Assembly: GCA_018398805.1 (NCBI GenBank)
Contig: JAGFBZ010002395.1
Location: forward strand, 310,001 to 374,000
Source: Hirundichthys speculiger
Lineage: Eukaryota > Chordata > Actinopteri > Beloniformes > Exocoetidae
Direction: 5' to 3'
Length of the DNA stretch: 64,000 bases
The notes beneath the pieces were generated by a model, which made no database searches, was not told the origin of the DNA, and saw nothing but the letters and a program-made list of their open reading frames with translations. Position numbers and translations under genes: made by a program. Each line of letters starts with the position of its first letter. Within the stretch, counting starts at the first letter, position 1. Positions 13,601-29,599 of this stretch are shown here, piece after piece.

Positions 13601-16600
13601 TTCTGATCCTTATTCCATATCCTGTCACGTGAAACGACTAGTTCTCATTTCAGCTCTGGGAGCACTTATTTCATATGTCGCTGGCTAGTGGTCTGATCAG
13701 TCAACTAGGAAGAGTCCTTAGATGTTTCAAGGTGAAAGTCGCTCGACCAGAGGACTCAGCTGCGGCATGTTGCAGAAACTGATGAACTAGAGGCAGTCCA
13801 ACTGGTGTCCACTAGATAGCCCTGGTTTGCAGCATTCAAGCATGTGCTTCAGGCTGCTTTCCTAAGTTCTAACCCTCAGCCTTCCAAAACAAGCCAAAAG
13901 CAGTTGCAGCAGTTCTCTTAGAACAGCTAACAGCATGACCGGCTAAATTATCTTTAAAGCAAAAATGACTTTTCTCTGTTAAGTCTGTATTCACAGCTCA
14001 GAGGTCAGAGGTCAAGTCAAGGGGGTGTTAAGCACTAAGATACTAAAGTAATGACAGCTAGCTATTGGCCTCAGCCAACCATCAATAAATGTATGTAATC
14101 AAGCATACATTTATCGCTTTATATAATCATACCTCATGAAAATAAACATGAAACATAGAAATTCTCCTCCCGTACAGTTGTCAAGGATGTGAAATCTAGC
14201 TATGGAGATCAAAGCTATCTTTTCTGCTGGATGACAGATATTTTTTTTTTTTTTTTTTTTTTTTGCTGCTATGCTTAGCCGGACACTTAAACATGGGGGT
14301 CAATGGAGATTTTACTCGCTTCTTGGAACAAGCCCCTAGTGGACATTCAAGGAACCACAGTTTTTCTTTCTTAAGTGTTAAACTCAACTCTGACAACCCA
14401 GTGAATTATCACTCTGGCTGGTTCCCATCCATCAACTACTGGTTTAGTTGTGCTTTAGGCCTTTGTGAAGTGCAGTTAGCTTCTTTAGCATTTTGCCTTG
14501 TATCAGGGCCTTTTGCTGTCCAACTCTTTATACTGGAGACTCTTTTAGTGGAGGTTTACTGTCATGATGGTCAGTGGATCTGGCTTTGGGATGTTGCTGC
14601 AGTTCGCTTTTGAGATCCACCAATTTCCATGGGACATTGGTATTCAGTAATGCTTCTGTCTCCCATGTGTATATGCTGTTTACTGTTTTGTGTCAGTCCC
14701 AGTCAGGTCAGAGCTGTGAACAACCCCACCCCCACTCTTCCCCCCAACCTGTCTTTTACTCTCTTTGTTGCACCTTGTTGATCTCCAGTTATGACAGCAG
14801 ACTCAATTAGGGGACATCAGAACACTGATGATCCATTGGTGATCAGCTGTTTCTCCAGCCTACATTTCAAAGTATCCACCATTCCCATTTTCTCTGCATA
14901 TATCCATACCAGGGTCACTTGTAAAGGAGCATTTCCACAGTTTTACAATCTCTGCTCTGGTCCATGAATGTCCCCAGGTGAGCAGTCACCCTTCAAGCCT
15001 GGGTCCTCTAGGCCTGGGTTTCCTGGGGGTTCAGTCATTGATGCCGCTGTTTCACAGTCCCTCTCATAAAGAGTTGCTCCTGCTTTATGGCCCCATTGCC
15101 CAACATCACATGCTTTCAGTGCTGGGATATGATCTGAGATAAGGCAACAAAAGTAAAGAAGCAAGGCTTCTCCTCTTTTCTTACGTTGCTTATTCAAGTT
15201 AAAGACAGGGATGGAAACACATTGGAAAGTGTGCATATTATTGTGGCAAAGACAAAAATACTCCACTGAATCAAAGACATCTCTGCACTAAATTGCGTTT
15301 CTATTTCCTCATAGTAGGTGTGCTTAAAAGAGAATCATATCCTTCCGAGGAAGATATCTAAGAAGATTTGAAAGACTGAGATGGCCTTATTGGATACAAC
15401 TTTTATAAATCATGCCTTCATGATAAGTTGATTACCTTATCCTTGACAGCAGCACACAGCATGGGTAATAAAGGAGAGGATTACAAGGTGATGGTCCATA
15501 AAGGGTTTGGCTCAGATAAGATAGGCTGTGGTAGGATTGGTGACTTTAGGTCAATAGAAACCAGGTCTTCTCACTGACTGTTGGCCAACCTCTGACATGT
15601 ATTACCCTAAAATGAAAGAAATATGTGGTGACATTGTTTGATGGAGGTTCTAAATGTGAAGTTGGGTGTAACCAGGACAAAACTTCTTCGAAGGTGTTGT
15701 TAGTTATATCCGAGCCGACAAGGTCATAAAAATGTTGCGGCCCATGAAAGGCAGCCATTCCAACCTTTAACCCGCTCCTTACTTAGTCATGCAGGATGTT
15801 TGCCAAGGTGTGAAATCATTTAAAATTTTATGTTATGTGTTTTGTTTTTATAGGTTGCATATATTTATATATGTGTGTGTGCTTTCACATCTCTTTGAGT
15901 TTTAACCAGTCTTATAAACTTAATATACTTAATATGTACATTGTTGTGCCTCCAGTCATAATAAAATTCCTTCCCGTTGAAGTCCACCTTTCTCATCTTC
16001 AGAATGGCTCTGTTAATGAGCCTAATGGCATATGAGCGATACTACACTTGAGTGAAACCGTGCAGGGGGTGACTGCTTCAGCAACTTCCTGCAATGCAAT
16101 GCAAACTTTCATGACTCCGATCCATTTGGAGGAACCCATTAGAACAAACTGCTTTCAGGTGCAGCAAAGCAGACCGGGCGCAATCATTTATGAACCAGAT
16201 CACCTTCGGGTGGTCTATGCAAGGACAAGGCACAGATTGTCTGCAACCTTCAAACCCTTCACCGAAGGAAATGTACTCAATCTGCAATGTCATTGGAATA
16301 CAAAAGTGTTTGCGTTTTTATTTTTTTTCCTCCTCCCCCTTTTAAATCATGGAAACCTGTTTTCCTCTGAAAGACTGTTGCATTTTGTCATCAGTTTATC
16401 CAGATAATTCTCATATGACAGGTTCTGTCTACATGTAATGCAAACGTGACAATGTTAATGTTGGTGGATAAATGTAGATGTGTTCTGGACTTTATTCTGC
16501 ACCAGCTTCCTTATTTCAAGCGTTATGTAATTACTACTTTATATCAACAACAAAGTCACATCACAAGACAGGTAATTTCATTCATTTCATAAATACATTC

Positions 16601-16768
16601 AAAATATCCTGTTTCACGTTTTAAAAAATTGTTCCTCTCTATCTGTGCCTCAATGGAGCTTTGCTTTCCATTGAAATTACTTTAAAAAGGCAAAACATAG
16701 GAATAGCTCTGTTATGAAGAGAAAAGGTGCCCTCTTCTGGCCAAGATTTGGAATTGCAAAAACCGCAA

Positions 16769-16770
<2 letters not shown>

Positions 16771-16866
<96 letters not shown>
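16771..16866. repeat. (CTAT)n microsatellite, about 24 units
   Basis: Uninterrupted CTAT units over about 96 bp. The two open frames running through it encode only repeated Leu-Ser-Ile-Tyr and are artefacts. Likely highly polymorphic. Confidence 0.97.
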
Positions 16867-19771
16867 AGTAAGACTACAGTTAGACTGCCTCACTGGCAAT
16901 CAGGGTAAAAAATACTTTATGCTGGTTTCAGGGTCACAATGCAGTAATATATATAATGTAAAAAGAATAAAGGAATGAAATTCCAGGACTTTCCATATTT
17001 TCGAAGCTGTTATATCTATTCTTTATTCATATTTTTACAGAGGTCACAAATAGTAGGAAGGAAATCAGTGACTGTGAGTCTATGTGTATGTATCATTTCT
17101 TAGGGTACAAATCTGTTCATAAGGAAACCTGACAGCAGTAGTTTAATATGTTTGAATATAATTCAAAACCTCAACTATGAACATTTTACATAAACAAATT
17201 TGATCCTCAGTGATTGTGATGTCACATTTGTTATTTGTTTTTATTTCACAGGTGTGATAGTGATAGATGCATTCCACTTTGCTTTTGTGCATGACAATTT
17301 ACTATTATGTTTTATTGGGACAGCCATAACTGAACCACTATTCATTCCAACTGATGAGGCAAAATGCCTTTCGTGGACATAGTATATATAAATATCATTG
17401 TGTCCTCCATGTGAATATATTTGTTGTGTGCTTGAAAAACAAAAAATACTGCTGGCCTTTTTTCAACCACAAAACACGTGTCACTGACAAATGTAGAGGG
17501 TCACATTTCCATTAAAAAGATTTCCAAGCAGTGATGTCACAACCGATTTTGTCAGACAATAACACCACATACTTCAGCCTACACACGTTACCCTGTCCAG
17601 TTGCTGCAATGGGAAAAAAAAATAATGTGGCTTTTTTTTTTTTTTTTTTTCCAAGCATCCCTGATGTTTGAGACTGAGTCATTTGCCTCTTTGTTATTCC
17701 AGTGAAAAGTCCGCCCACTGGTCATCTCACAGTCTATGAGGCATCTGCAGAGCACGAACATCCACCACCTCAATGAGTGCTATGCGTTGAATATAAGTAG
17801 AGTATTGAAAGCCTGCTGCGAAACAACAGAATGTTTGAACCAATTGAGGCTTTTCAAATGTTTTTTTTTTTTTCCCAGACTGAACTCGTGAGGAACAGAA
17901 CAAAGCCATGTGAGAACAGAGGAATGACAGCATGTCGCAATAACAGGATCTTTTAAGGCTATACTCAAACCTGGGTGGGAATACTTAATGTCAGTGTAGG
18001 ATATCTGCTTTAACACTGCCATGAAGTTATCAGAAAAAAATCAAATAGAACATTTCATTTCCACCGGACAAAACACGCAGAAACAGTTGTGAGACAATTA
18101 AGGAATTTTTCGGATCTGAATGACTAAACCTGTTTTAACCTGCTTTATTTCAAATAGTTGCATTTTCATTTTTAAACAGCAAGGGTTAATCTCATCATCC
18201 AGTCAATCATCTGTGCAGTCTACATGTGAATGTGCTCTGACCATAAATTACAGCTCTGTGAGTGGGAAGATGGATGAAGGCAGCCAGAGGCGATGAAAAA
18301 GAACGCAGGTAGGTTTGTGAGGGGAGAAGGCACTGATGGGAAAAACTAGAGAGTAAAACAGCAGTGAAAAAGCAGACAGGCTTCTGATGCCTTTCATGAA
18401 TGTGAGCCCATTATGACACAACTCTTTTTTCTTTTTTTTTTTTTTTTACTTTTTTTAAAACATTTTTCAGCATCCATGAATCACTCAAGCTTTGATTCCT
18501 TATTCAGATTCAGACTCTCTTACTCACTAAGCAGAGCTGCAAATTGAAGTTTTGATCTTCAAAAGTATGAAGAAATTATAAATGTCAAAGGAGCAGAGTC
18601 CTCCAGTTAACCCCAACGAGTATCTCATTTCAACTGCTCTGACCTTAGTCCATCTCCAGAAATTATTCATTAGTAACTTGTCTTTTAGTAAGTCTACTTT
18701 CTCTGCTCTGCTGGCTCTGTGAGCTCTTGTTTCTACAAATTTTTACCTACAGATATGACGTAAAGGCAGCACAAATCCAAGACACTGAACGCATTAGATG
18801 AGCTGTTTGAGCTGTTGTCTTACCTCTGGTCCTATTCGTTTATCATCATGAATCACAGTTGTAAACATTTTTATATCAACTAAACAGTGCCACTGTTCAA
18901 TGGCAGCATACATACCAGTGCAATCAGCCGACTCAGGATGTAGCCTGCATATTATGCTGTCTTTAAGTCACTGGTTTGAGGCTTTCTGAAAAATATCTGA
19001 ATCACCGATCTCCCATATAACTTTTTTTTTTCTCCAGCTCACCCCTGCTTGGTAAATGAAAATATTTTGTCAGACTCCAACCCCAGTTCAGTAATATACT
19101 GATAAATAAACTAATAAATATTCAGTTTGTCTGCATTTTTAAATGAGGAAATCTTACTTTTTCAGTGTGCCATTACCAAGAATGTAATTTTCAGGGGACA
19201 TCTGACATGATGCGAGTGCAGCATCAGTTCATCACACCAGTGGGTGATGAGCGGCCAAATGTTTGAGCCATATGGCCAAACAGCACATGCGCTACAGCAC
19301 CTGATGTCACAGTTACATGGATTTGTGCTACTTGTTGCCCAGTGAACATGCACATCACACACGTTTGTTGCTATGGACATTTATTGGCAATGAACAATCA
19401 GCCAGTAAAGGCATGCGACTGGGCCTGAAGCTTTTACGTATGAAGACTGAAGCTGGTACAGTCCGTTCTCTTCTCTGAGTTATTCATCGAGCTCTTTCGT
19501 CTCACACAGCATAGATTTGTGTTCTCACATTGTTGTTCAGTGTTTTCTTCATTACCATGCTAGGCCTTTACATTTTGCTGGTCTGTCAGATAATACAACA
19601 ATGCTTCTTATAAAAGCATTAAAAAAAATAAAGATCATGGTTACATGTTTGGTAAATCTCTTATTCTGTTAAAGAAGAACAAGGTTTGTCTTGTGGTCTT
19701 TCCTGTAGTTCAGGATTATCTAACCTTAACTGATGATCTTAGTAAATCTGAGGAAATATAAATGTAGGTCT

Positions 19772-19799
19772 AGATGTAAACACATTTGTGTTTACATCT
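19772..19799. repeat. 13-bp-arm near-palindrome
   Basis: Arms agatgtaaacaca (19,772-19,784) and its exact complement (19,787-19,799) are separated by tt. The arm contains a TGTAAACA forkhead-type core on each strand. No other context supports a regulatory role. Confidence 0.6.
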
Positions 19800-20686
19800 G
19801 ATATGCAATGACAAAAAAATCAGAAACTAAAAAAGCCAGAATGGATTATATCTTCATGTGAAAATAAGTTAGGCAAACAATACAACTCCTTTTATTAGCT
19901 CATTAAATTTCTGGATAAAACCAACAATTACTTGCCTTACGTTCAAAAGTTTTCTGTTTGTTTTGTCTGATGTAAAGTCTAAAATATAAAAATATATTCA
20001 CGTGCTAATTCGCAGCAGAGAAACTAAAATTTTCCAAATTTGCCACATTTTTAAAATGCTTAGTGGCACATAGTTGTGAGACAAAAAAAAAAAAACAAAA
20101 AAAACAATCTCCTAACAAGTTAATCATTCCTGACAAATTTCATAAGTGCTAAATTAATTACACAGGTAAAATTCTGTTGCTGCTATGATGCAGCTTTAGC
20201 TAATGTTAGCTGCTTCTGATAGGAAGACATTATGAAGACAAAACTCAAAAAGCAATACAACCAATTTGAAACTATGGAAACTCTGCTTGTTTCCTTTTAG
20301 AAAGTAAGAATTTAATGATTTAATTAAAGTTACCACCAGCTGCTAGGTATCTGTAAAATCAGCTAGCAGTTAGCTGGAAACAGCTAGCAGCTATATTTAG
20401 ACAGACCATCCTGTTAAAACTACCTGGGAGTAGTTTTATATTTCATGGACACATGTAATAGTCGCATCAATATTTTCTGATGTACATTTAAAAAAATAGA
20501 TTACATACTTCCTTTTGTTACAAAAAACAATCTGTTAAATGAGAGGAAATTGAGTACTTCCCCAAATGATGCACTTTCTGGAAATTTTAATTCACCAAAT
20601 GTATTTTCTGTCCATTTACTTATGGTTTAAATACAGCAGTGCAATGACAAAAAAAAGGACACCGAATAATAAGTCAACAATGAATT

Positions 20687-22433
20687 TTTATTTTATCGAG
20701 TTTACAGGGTTTTGGTTCTGTAGCAACCTACTGGATAATTCTAATGAAGTGCAATTGTACTCAAGCCAGTTACAGTTCAGAGCGATGACAGGCACACGTT
20801 TTGTGCAAATTTAACAGCATTGGAACGGCTCCAACACATACACAGCAAAATCACATGCCAGAAGAAAACAATGCTAAATCAGTTTACATTGAGAATAGTT
20901 AGGAAGACATCCCTAAAAAAAAAAATAGCAACCAAAAAACAAAACAAACAACAAAAAAAAACTTTATCAGTCCACCTTTGCACTTGATAAAAATTTTACC
21001 CACAGCTGACATACTGGACACAACTCACTAAATCTTCTGTCTTTACATACAGCAAGAAATGTGTGTTTTCCAGCTGCATGGACTAAAACTTCCTAATCTC
21101 TCCCACAACAGAACACATCTCAAGTGAGTCCAAACTTGGTGCAGTGCACTTTCAAACTAATTATATCAACGTAACAAAATGAAAACCTAAAATATTTGAC
21201 AAATAAGAGACGAAGCTGTTTGCTGTTTCTTTACAAACCTAAGCTCAAATGCTTTGTCCTTCCTGCTTGTCTGGCAGTACACTGGCAATGCAAAAGCACA
21301 AGTTAGGGTACTTTAAAATATCACAAGCCGTATGAGAAAACACAACAATCTGAAACACAGAAGTGATGGAAGCTTTGCTGGAGTTGACAGCAGATGCTTA
21401 TCTACAACACCTTCCTAACACTGCTTTATAGCACTTACTGGGACACAACGTACATCAGTACATTTTCTCCAAAATCTACATACTCTAGAGTGAAAGTTAA
21501 AAATACTAATTATTTGCCCCCCAAAAAAGATTTTGTGTCTTACAGCAGTTAAATAAATTGTGGTCCTCCAAACATGCAGTAACACAAGGTTATAACAGAC
21601 AGTTAGGTAGGTTAGTTGGTTATTTTGGTAACCAGTCTGTACTGTAACTGTTGCTAACGCAGACGTTACAGGCTAAGATCTCTGTATGCGAGCCTTCATT
21701 TTTCTGTTGACCTTCACAGTGAAAATTTAACAGTTGACAAACTCAACATCCCTGGAAAGATCTGCACTGGTTCCAAAGTGTCAAGCGTGTCAAGTTTTTG
21801 TGACATCTTTTCTGATTGCGGCTGCTAGTTTCAACCCCTGCTGGGGATTTGTTTTAAATCCAAAAATATATATATTTTTAATTAAAAAAAAAAAAAAGAA
21901 AATCTCATTTTTATCACATGCATTTCCAGATTACATTATTGATTCAAATTAGTCAGTGAAAACAAACTGCACTGATCACATGAAAAAGCCTGAACCATTA
22001 TTTTTGCCCCAGGATTCAACTTCATTTCATGATCACATATTAAAATCTGGATGACTTGATAAGCTGATGCACTGGGTATAATTTTATCATCAGAGTCCCA
22101 TAACCGGTTCAGGAAATGCCGCTTGTGAAGGAAAGCAGATGCACCACTACATTCCTTTCCTTTATTATACAATCAAGGGCCACATTAAAATCTTTTACAA
22201 CCTAGGATTGAACAGCATCAACAAAACTACTTCAGTTGCATTCAAATGGCAACTATTGAAAATTAAACTTACTGTAACATACATATTAAATAGTGTACAG
22301 TCCATGCAATTGCGCACGGCAGATTTTGCATCGTTATGGTATGTCGTTACTAGTGTATGGGAGACATCAGCCACCAGTGCATTTCCGATTTAGGTTCAGG
22401 GAGAAAAACTCCTTGATTCAGATCAAAAATTTC
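20687..22433 (-). other. dynll2: Putative dynll2 3' UTR with poly(A) signal
   Basis: Downstream of the dynll2 stop, the first convincing minus-strand AATAAA hexamer followed by an open 3' end lies at 20,687-20,692, giving a 3' UTR of about 1.75 kb. No splice signals or coding frames interrupt it. Its extent is inferred. Earlier polyadenylation cannot be excluded. Confidence 0.45.
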
Positions 22434-24293
<1,860 letters not shown>

Positions 24294-24989
24294 GGTTGAG
24301 GATGCCCGCTGTTGAAGGTAAAAAAAAAATAATAATAATAAAATAAATTAGGAGCACGTTCACTCACGCACCGCACTGAAAACCGATACTGCACGTGGTG
24401 GCGATGGTTTAGGCCAACAGAATCAACGCAGTTCCTCAACCTTACGTAGAAATTTAAGCCCGTTTCCCCCCCCTGCTGTTCTCGCGGACGCAAATTCAGA
24501 ACTTATCCTCGTTTATTTCTGCTCATGTTTTTGACAAGACCATGACTTTAGCGCTGCATGGATTGGCTGCGAAACTTGATACAGGTGGAGTTATATTACT
24601 TAGCAAAATCACTATAGGAATAAAAGCACCTGCCTCTAAATAGAAAATTATTTTCTTTTTAAATACTATATTGATATATTCTCGGATAACACTATGTCAA
24701 CACGTACCAATGAAGCAGATGTTTAACGAGTCGAGATGCGTTAAAGGGAACAGTAAAATGACATCTTATAAGAGAAACTCGAAGCCGAATATGACAAAAC
24801 ATGTAAGTCAATATTATCCAGTATTGGAAATGTTCAACTTACCTTTCCTAACACCACCTGAAAACGCCCCCTTTCAAAATATGGATTCTGCCCAGCAAGT
24901 GGGAAGGTTTAGATGATGCTGCGGCTAATTGCTTTTTAAAGATTTACACAATAAGTATGTAGGTAGGTTGGCTGTGTGCTGTGCTCCGG

Positions 24990-25175
24990 GTGGCCCCGCC
25001 CCTCTGCTGCATGCCGCGCCCTGTCATTGGCTGGAGCGCAGCCTCCCGTGTGTCGCGAGCGTTTTTCTCCAGCTCCTGTCTGCCGGCATCTTATTTCATC
25101 CCACAATGCATCATTCACAGCATCCGACACAAACTGCAGGCGAGAGGGAAGAGAGACCTTGACGCTGGGTAGGTA
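24990..25175. promoter_or_regulatory. GC-rich candidate promoter between dynll2 and srsf1 3' end
   Basis: A GC- and CpG-rich island in AT-rich surroundings carries a GC box (cccgcccc near 25,003) and a CCAAT motif on the minus strand (plus-strand attgg near 25,025). It is the best-placed candidate for the dynll2 promoter and non-coding exon, about 0.7-0.9 kb upstream of the ATG. The start site and direction cannot be fixed from sequence alone. Confidence 0.4.
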
Positions 25176-25476
25176 TCATTTGGCTGCGAGGAAAAGGATT
25201 TCCTAACACTCACTATCACGGATGTACGCTGAGCACAGGCGTTGGCGTGTGCTTCAATATCTAAAGCTGTGACGTAGATATTATTTCAGGAATTATTTGA
25301 ACCAAGTGCCAATTTAGCTTTTATGTTACACATTCTTGACACCTTTTATGTATAATATACATTACAGGCAGGGGAGCACAGCCTTGCAAATGCTCTTCAA
25401 TCTCATTACCTCATCTTTGTGTTTGTGTTATAAATGCAAAATAAATAAAAAACAAACTGTCCTTGTTTTCAAGTCT

Positions 25477-26833
25477 TTTATTGAAAATGCTAAGAGAAAG
25501 AAATTCAACAAAATTAAAAACAAACTACTCCCAGATTAAACCCCCCCTCCCAACTTCCCTCCTACCAGGCATCTACGACTCCATCCTTTGATCCAACTTC
25601 CTGGTCGTCTGTTTCGTTTTCTCGTACAATAAAGCCATTATCACTGAATCTTTTTTTTTTTAAAAGATAGGCAGGGGGCCTAATATGAAGGAAATGTTGC
25701 TCTGGGACTCCTGTTAATTAGTTCTGAAATCAATTGATTTGAATCCTTGAAAACTGCTCCCGTTCCGAGCATCCATCCTTGCCTATCCCTTCCCTATCGA
25801 TCCACTCATCCAGCTCCAAGGATTGGGATCCACTCCTCCAATCAAAACCTTGAAATACCAGGAAGAAAATCAGAGGCAGACTGTTAGAATAAAATGTCAA
25901 GATTCTTGGGCCTATTTTTTTTTTTTCCACGCTGAGCACTCATGTCAAATCAAGGAATGAAAAAAAAAAAAAAAAAAAACTTCCAGAGCATAAAAACTAT
26001 CACTCCCTTACATTAAAAAAAAGCATTTAAAAACCACTGAGGGCATTTAAGTGGGGGCTTTTGCAACAAAGTGATTCTGATTTTTACATTTGACAGCAAA
26101 AGTGTTACAAGTGTATCACAGAACTTGACTTAGGACTGCCAAATCTTTCACATGCCAGGATAGCATGTTAAAGACGGTTCATGTAACAAAGTACAGCACA
26201 TATGGCTTTGTTAAATGACATGCATGACATAGCAACCTAACAAAATGTCCAATTTATGGAATATGAAGCATACCATTGCCTCGACCTCATTGCTCCTAGA
26301 TGTCCTATCCTGACCATACAAATGAAATGTGCTCCACAATGGTTTTATTCCAAATCACTTTAATCCTTCTCCTCAGATGTCTAAAGGAAGACACAAGGGT
26401 AAAATACAGTTAAACATGGGGCTCCCCACCAAAAACAGCCCACCCGATATATCCAAAAGAGAAGCTACTAAAAGTAAAAACCCAAACAAAAACTTCAATT
26501 TTCAATACTTGCAAAAACATTGAGTGCAGCTTATAACTCAACATTTTTGAAGTTCAACACAGCACAATTCATAACTTTGCAGAAAAAAAAAAAACTGATG
26601 ACAGAAAGAAGGGACAAAAAGGAGGAAACAAAAAGGACAAAGCGGTTGGACAAGAAGAGGGGGAGCTAGGAGGGGATTGGTGCCGGGGTAACATCTACAT
26701 ACCAAAATCATCCACAAGGACACCGGGACAATGAAAAAAAATAAAAATCAATAGCTGACATCTGGAGGAACTCATAAGAGGTAAAAACAGGAGGGAATAC
26801 ACCAAAAGGGCAAAACATCAATGGCAGTAAGGT
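25477..26833 (-). other. srsf1: Putative srsf1 3' UTR with poly(A) signal
   Basis: A minus-strand AATAAA at 25,477-25,482 gives a 3' UTR of about 1.36 kb. In vertebrates the srsf1 3' UTR is unusually conserved and takes part in autoregulation through alternative splicing coupled to decay. I cannot judge conservation here. A-runs and T-runs lie near 25,650, 25,914 and 25,961. Confidence 0.5.
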
Positions 26834-29300
26834 TTAGGAACGGGAGCGAGAGCGGCTGTGACGAGGCGAGTAGCGGGGGGATCCTCTGCCACGACCACGG
26901 GAATTGCTGCGACTGCGGCTGGCGCTGCGACTGCGGCTTCTGCTCCGACTACCACGGCTGCGGGAGCGTGATCTTCCGTAACTTGGGCTGCGGGGACCAT
27001 CTAATTTCACACGAATGTAAGCAGTCTCTCCCTGGCGGACACAAAAGAACTTGACATTGAAAAGACAACATTCCTGCCTCTGGTGGAAGTACAGATGGAC
27101 ATTAGAGCTGGCTGGTGTTCAAAACATCTAACGTTTCTTTAAATACTCACCTTGACACACCAAAGAAACATTATCCATGTCAATTAAATCAGTACACATA
27201 CCTCATGTGAGCGGAATTTGGTGTTGTCCAGCTTTCGAACAGCATAGGTCATGTCCTCTTTGCGCACAAACTCTACAACTCCAGTTCCATCTCTGTAAAC
27301 ATCAGCATAACACACGTCGCCAGCCTCCCGCATGTGGTCCTTCAGGTCCTGCCAGCTGCCGCTCTGGGGGAGACCTAGACAACAAAACAAAACCACAACC
27401 AGAGAAAAGTGATGGGTCAGTGACAAGATGTCACCAATAAGGTTTCTTTGATTCTAAACGGTACCTTGCCTGCATCTACTGCATCAGTGAGGTCACACTA
27501 TTATGACATTTTCTGCTGTTGGTGATACAAGGAGACATGCCAGATGGTATCTTATACACAAGTGTGCAGAGAGCTGTCGCATTCACATGACGTCTGATGA
27601 AAAAAGACCAATAGTTGTGAATGTGAACTGTCAAATCAGATATTAAATGAAAAGGTTTCATAAGGCTGAAATAAAACAAATAAAAAACACAGCCAGAAGC
27701 CTTTATTATTATTATTATTTCTGGCTAATCAGATTACAATGGAAATGTTTTAATTACTGGGGTGGGGGGCTGAATTAACAAACGAGTGTTGGCAGACTTA
27801 AAATCAGAATCTGTTGAAATTTACAAAGTTAATAATTGACATTTATGATTCCACTGGTGGAATTAGTGACTGATTGTAGCCATAACAAGGAGCTCTTCAC
27901 TTAAATCAAATTCATCTATGTATGCTTATACAAATTAAATCACATCTACCACTGCCCCATACTTAAAAAAAAAGACTAATCTGAAAATGCTTACCTTGAT
28001 TACACAGACAAGTAATACTTCATATGCGTTCTAGTGCAGGCAAAACTATCCTGAAAGCAGCACCCGACAGAACATCCCCAACATATCAACTCTGATGGTC
28101 TAAAGGCCAAGTGAACGACTGACAACCTCGTTTCTTTACCTGACACAACAACCCTGTACTCAGAGCGCCTAGATGGTGGTCCGTATCTGCCCCTGGGTGC
28201 TCCACCGATCCCTCCAAAACCGCCTCTGGATCCTCTGCCACTCCGGGGGAACTCCACACGCAGTCTGTAGCCGTCGTAGTCGTAGCCATCACGTCCATAG
28301 ACTGCATCATCAGCATCCCTGTTATTTCATTTTTTTTTTATAAAGAGCATATTAAGCACGGGATTTGGTTGAGTGTTGCGTCCACTTAGGGAGGTTTCCA
28401 ACGAAGTGAAACTAAACAAATTTGATTCATGCACATGGGACATTGCAAAGCAGGAGTTCAACAACATAGGATTTCATCTAGAAGTTTAGTGGATTTTCTT
28501 TTTCCCCTCATGTAATAACCGACAACAGGTGGGTATATACGTGTGTGAGAGAGAAATCAAGTGCATTAGGCTAAACGGCTTAAGACGTCCCTTCTTCTGA
28601 CAGTTCAATCTCACCCACAAACACATGGAGCGTGGCGAGGCTCATCTCACATGCAGCGAGTATTCAACCATGAACGGCAGCCATGTTACTCGCTCTTAAA
28701 CTCTTCTAATCCGCCTCACAGACGTCCAAATATCTCAAATGGTTTGTTTTTCAACAAATGAAGGCAGGCACGATAAGTGCTCCGCCTCAAAACAATGCAA
28801 AAGGAAACGTAATGTAGTGAACGGGTTAATTTAATTCGGCTTCAAGGCAGCGACAAAAGCCAAGAGCAGTGTAGTAAACGTGATATCCTCTTGATAACGT
28901 GCAACAAAGGGAAATGCAAAAAAGGGCTTCATCAAACAGTAAACGAGATACATTTATCTGCATGTCGTGCAACGTTAAAATGCTGAGGAGAGCAAGCAAG
29001 GATACACCACGTTTCGTTACGAGAACAATGCAACATCCAGGTAATAGTCTGATCCCTAAGCAACGCGTTAGCAACACAAAGGGGCTGGTTCTGGCCTAAG
29101 TCAGCTCCTTACCTTGGGTCCTCAAATTCGATAAAGGCGAAAGGCGGTCCTCCTCTTCGGTTCTTCAGGTCAATATCTCGAATTGTCCCGTACTTGTAGA
29201 ACACGTCCTCCACATCTTTTGTGCGAATATCTGGAGGGAGGTTTCCAACGTAGATTCGGCAGTCGTTGTTCCCAGCGGGGCCTCGCACAACTCCCGACAT
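26834..29300 (-). CDS. srsf1: Serine/arginine-rich splicing factor 1
   Basis: A nuclear SR protein that binds purine-rich exonic enhancers and recruits U1 and U2AF. Four coding exons: 29,113-29,300, 28,140-28,318, 27,202-27,374 and 26,834-27,031, giving 245 residues (human 248). Domain order: RRM1 (RNP2 [11 protein letters not shown]1-like [10 protein letters not shown]), a Gly/Arg hinge ([16 protein letters not shown]), a pseudo-RRM with the signature [13 protein letters not shown], and a short RS tail ending RHSRSRSRS. All junctions are GT..AG and in phase. The start MSGVVRGP is the family start. The tail is read from arginine/serine codons at 26,837-26,985. No defects seen. Upstream sequence to about 29,520 holds the probable 5' UTR and promoter (tctttagcgaggcg, ccggaaac). 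A paralogue (a/b) is not assigned. Confidence 0.96.
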
Positions 29301-29599
29301 GACTGCTAATTTACGAAGCTAACGACCGGTTTGTGGGATTCAGAGCAGCAGTTGTGACATAAAACGAGCTTAGATGCTGAGCCGTTGCGAATGGTCTATC
29401 GGAAAATACAAAGCAATCAAAGTCCCGCGGTTTCAGATGCAACGTACAGGTTATACTATGGATAGACGAGACTATCGACTGGACCTTGTCTGCTCCGTCT
29501 TCTTCACGTTGCAGGTTTCTTTAGCGAGGCGCTTATGAGTACCGGAAACACTACAGCCTGATTTGACACATCCGCCTTAAAAAATAGTCCGCCCATAAG

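Larger units (their letters stand above)
10623..20680. other. Intergenic, downstream of dynll2
   Basis: About 10 kb without a supportable exon. It contains a C-rich run near 12,583-12,617, a diverged teleost-type interspersed repeat near 14,255-14,370 (ggggtcaatggagatttt ... gcccctagtggacatt), a long tetranucleotide tract at 16,771-16,866 and a near-palindrome at 19,772-19,799. A 184-residue open frame at 12,525-13,079 is low-complexity Pro/His-rich at its start and is not considered a gene. Confidence 0.5.

Noticed and set aside
16714..16978. Two frames through a tetranucleotide tract
   Set aside because: Pure translation of CTAT repeats.
1..20680. CRISPR array, phage or bacterial features
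   Set aside because: Nothing of the kind. Introns, SINEs and microsatellites show a vertebrate nuclear genome.
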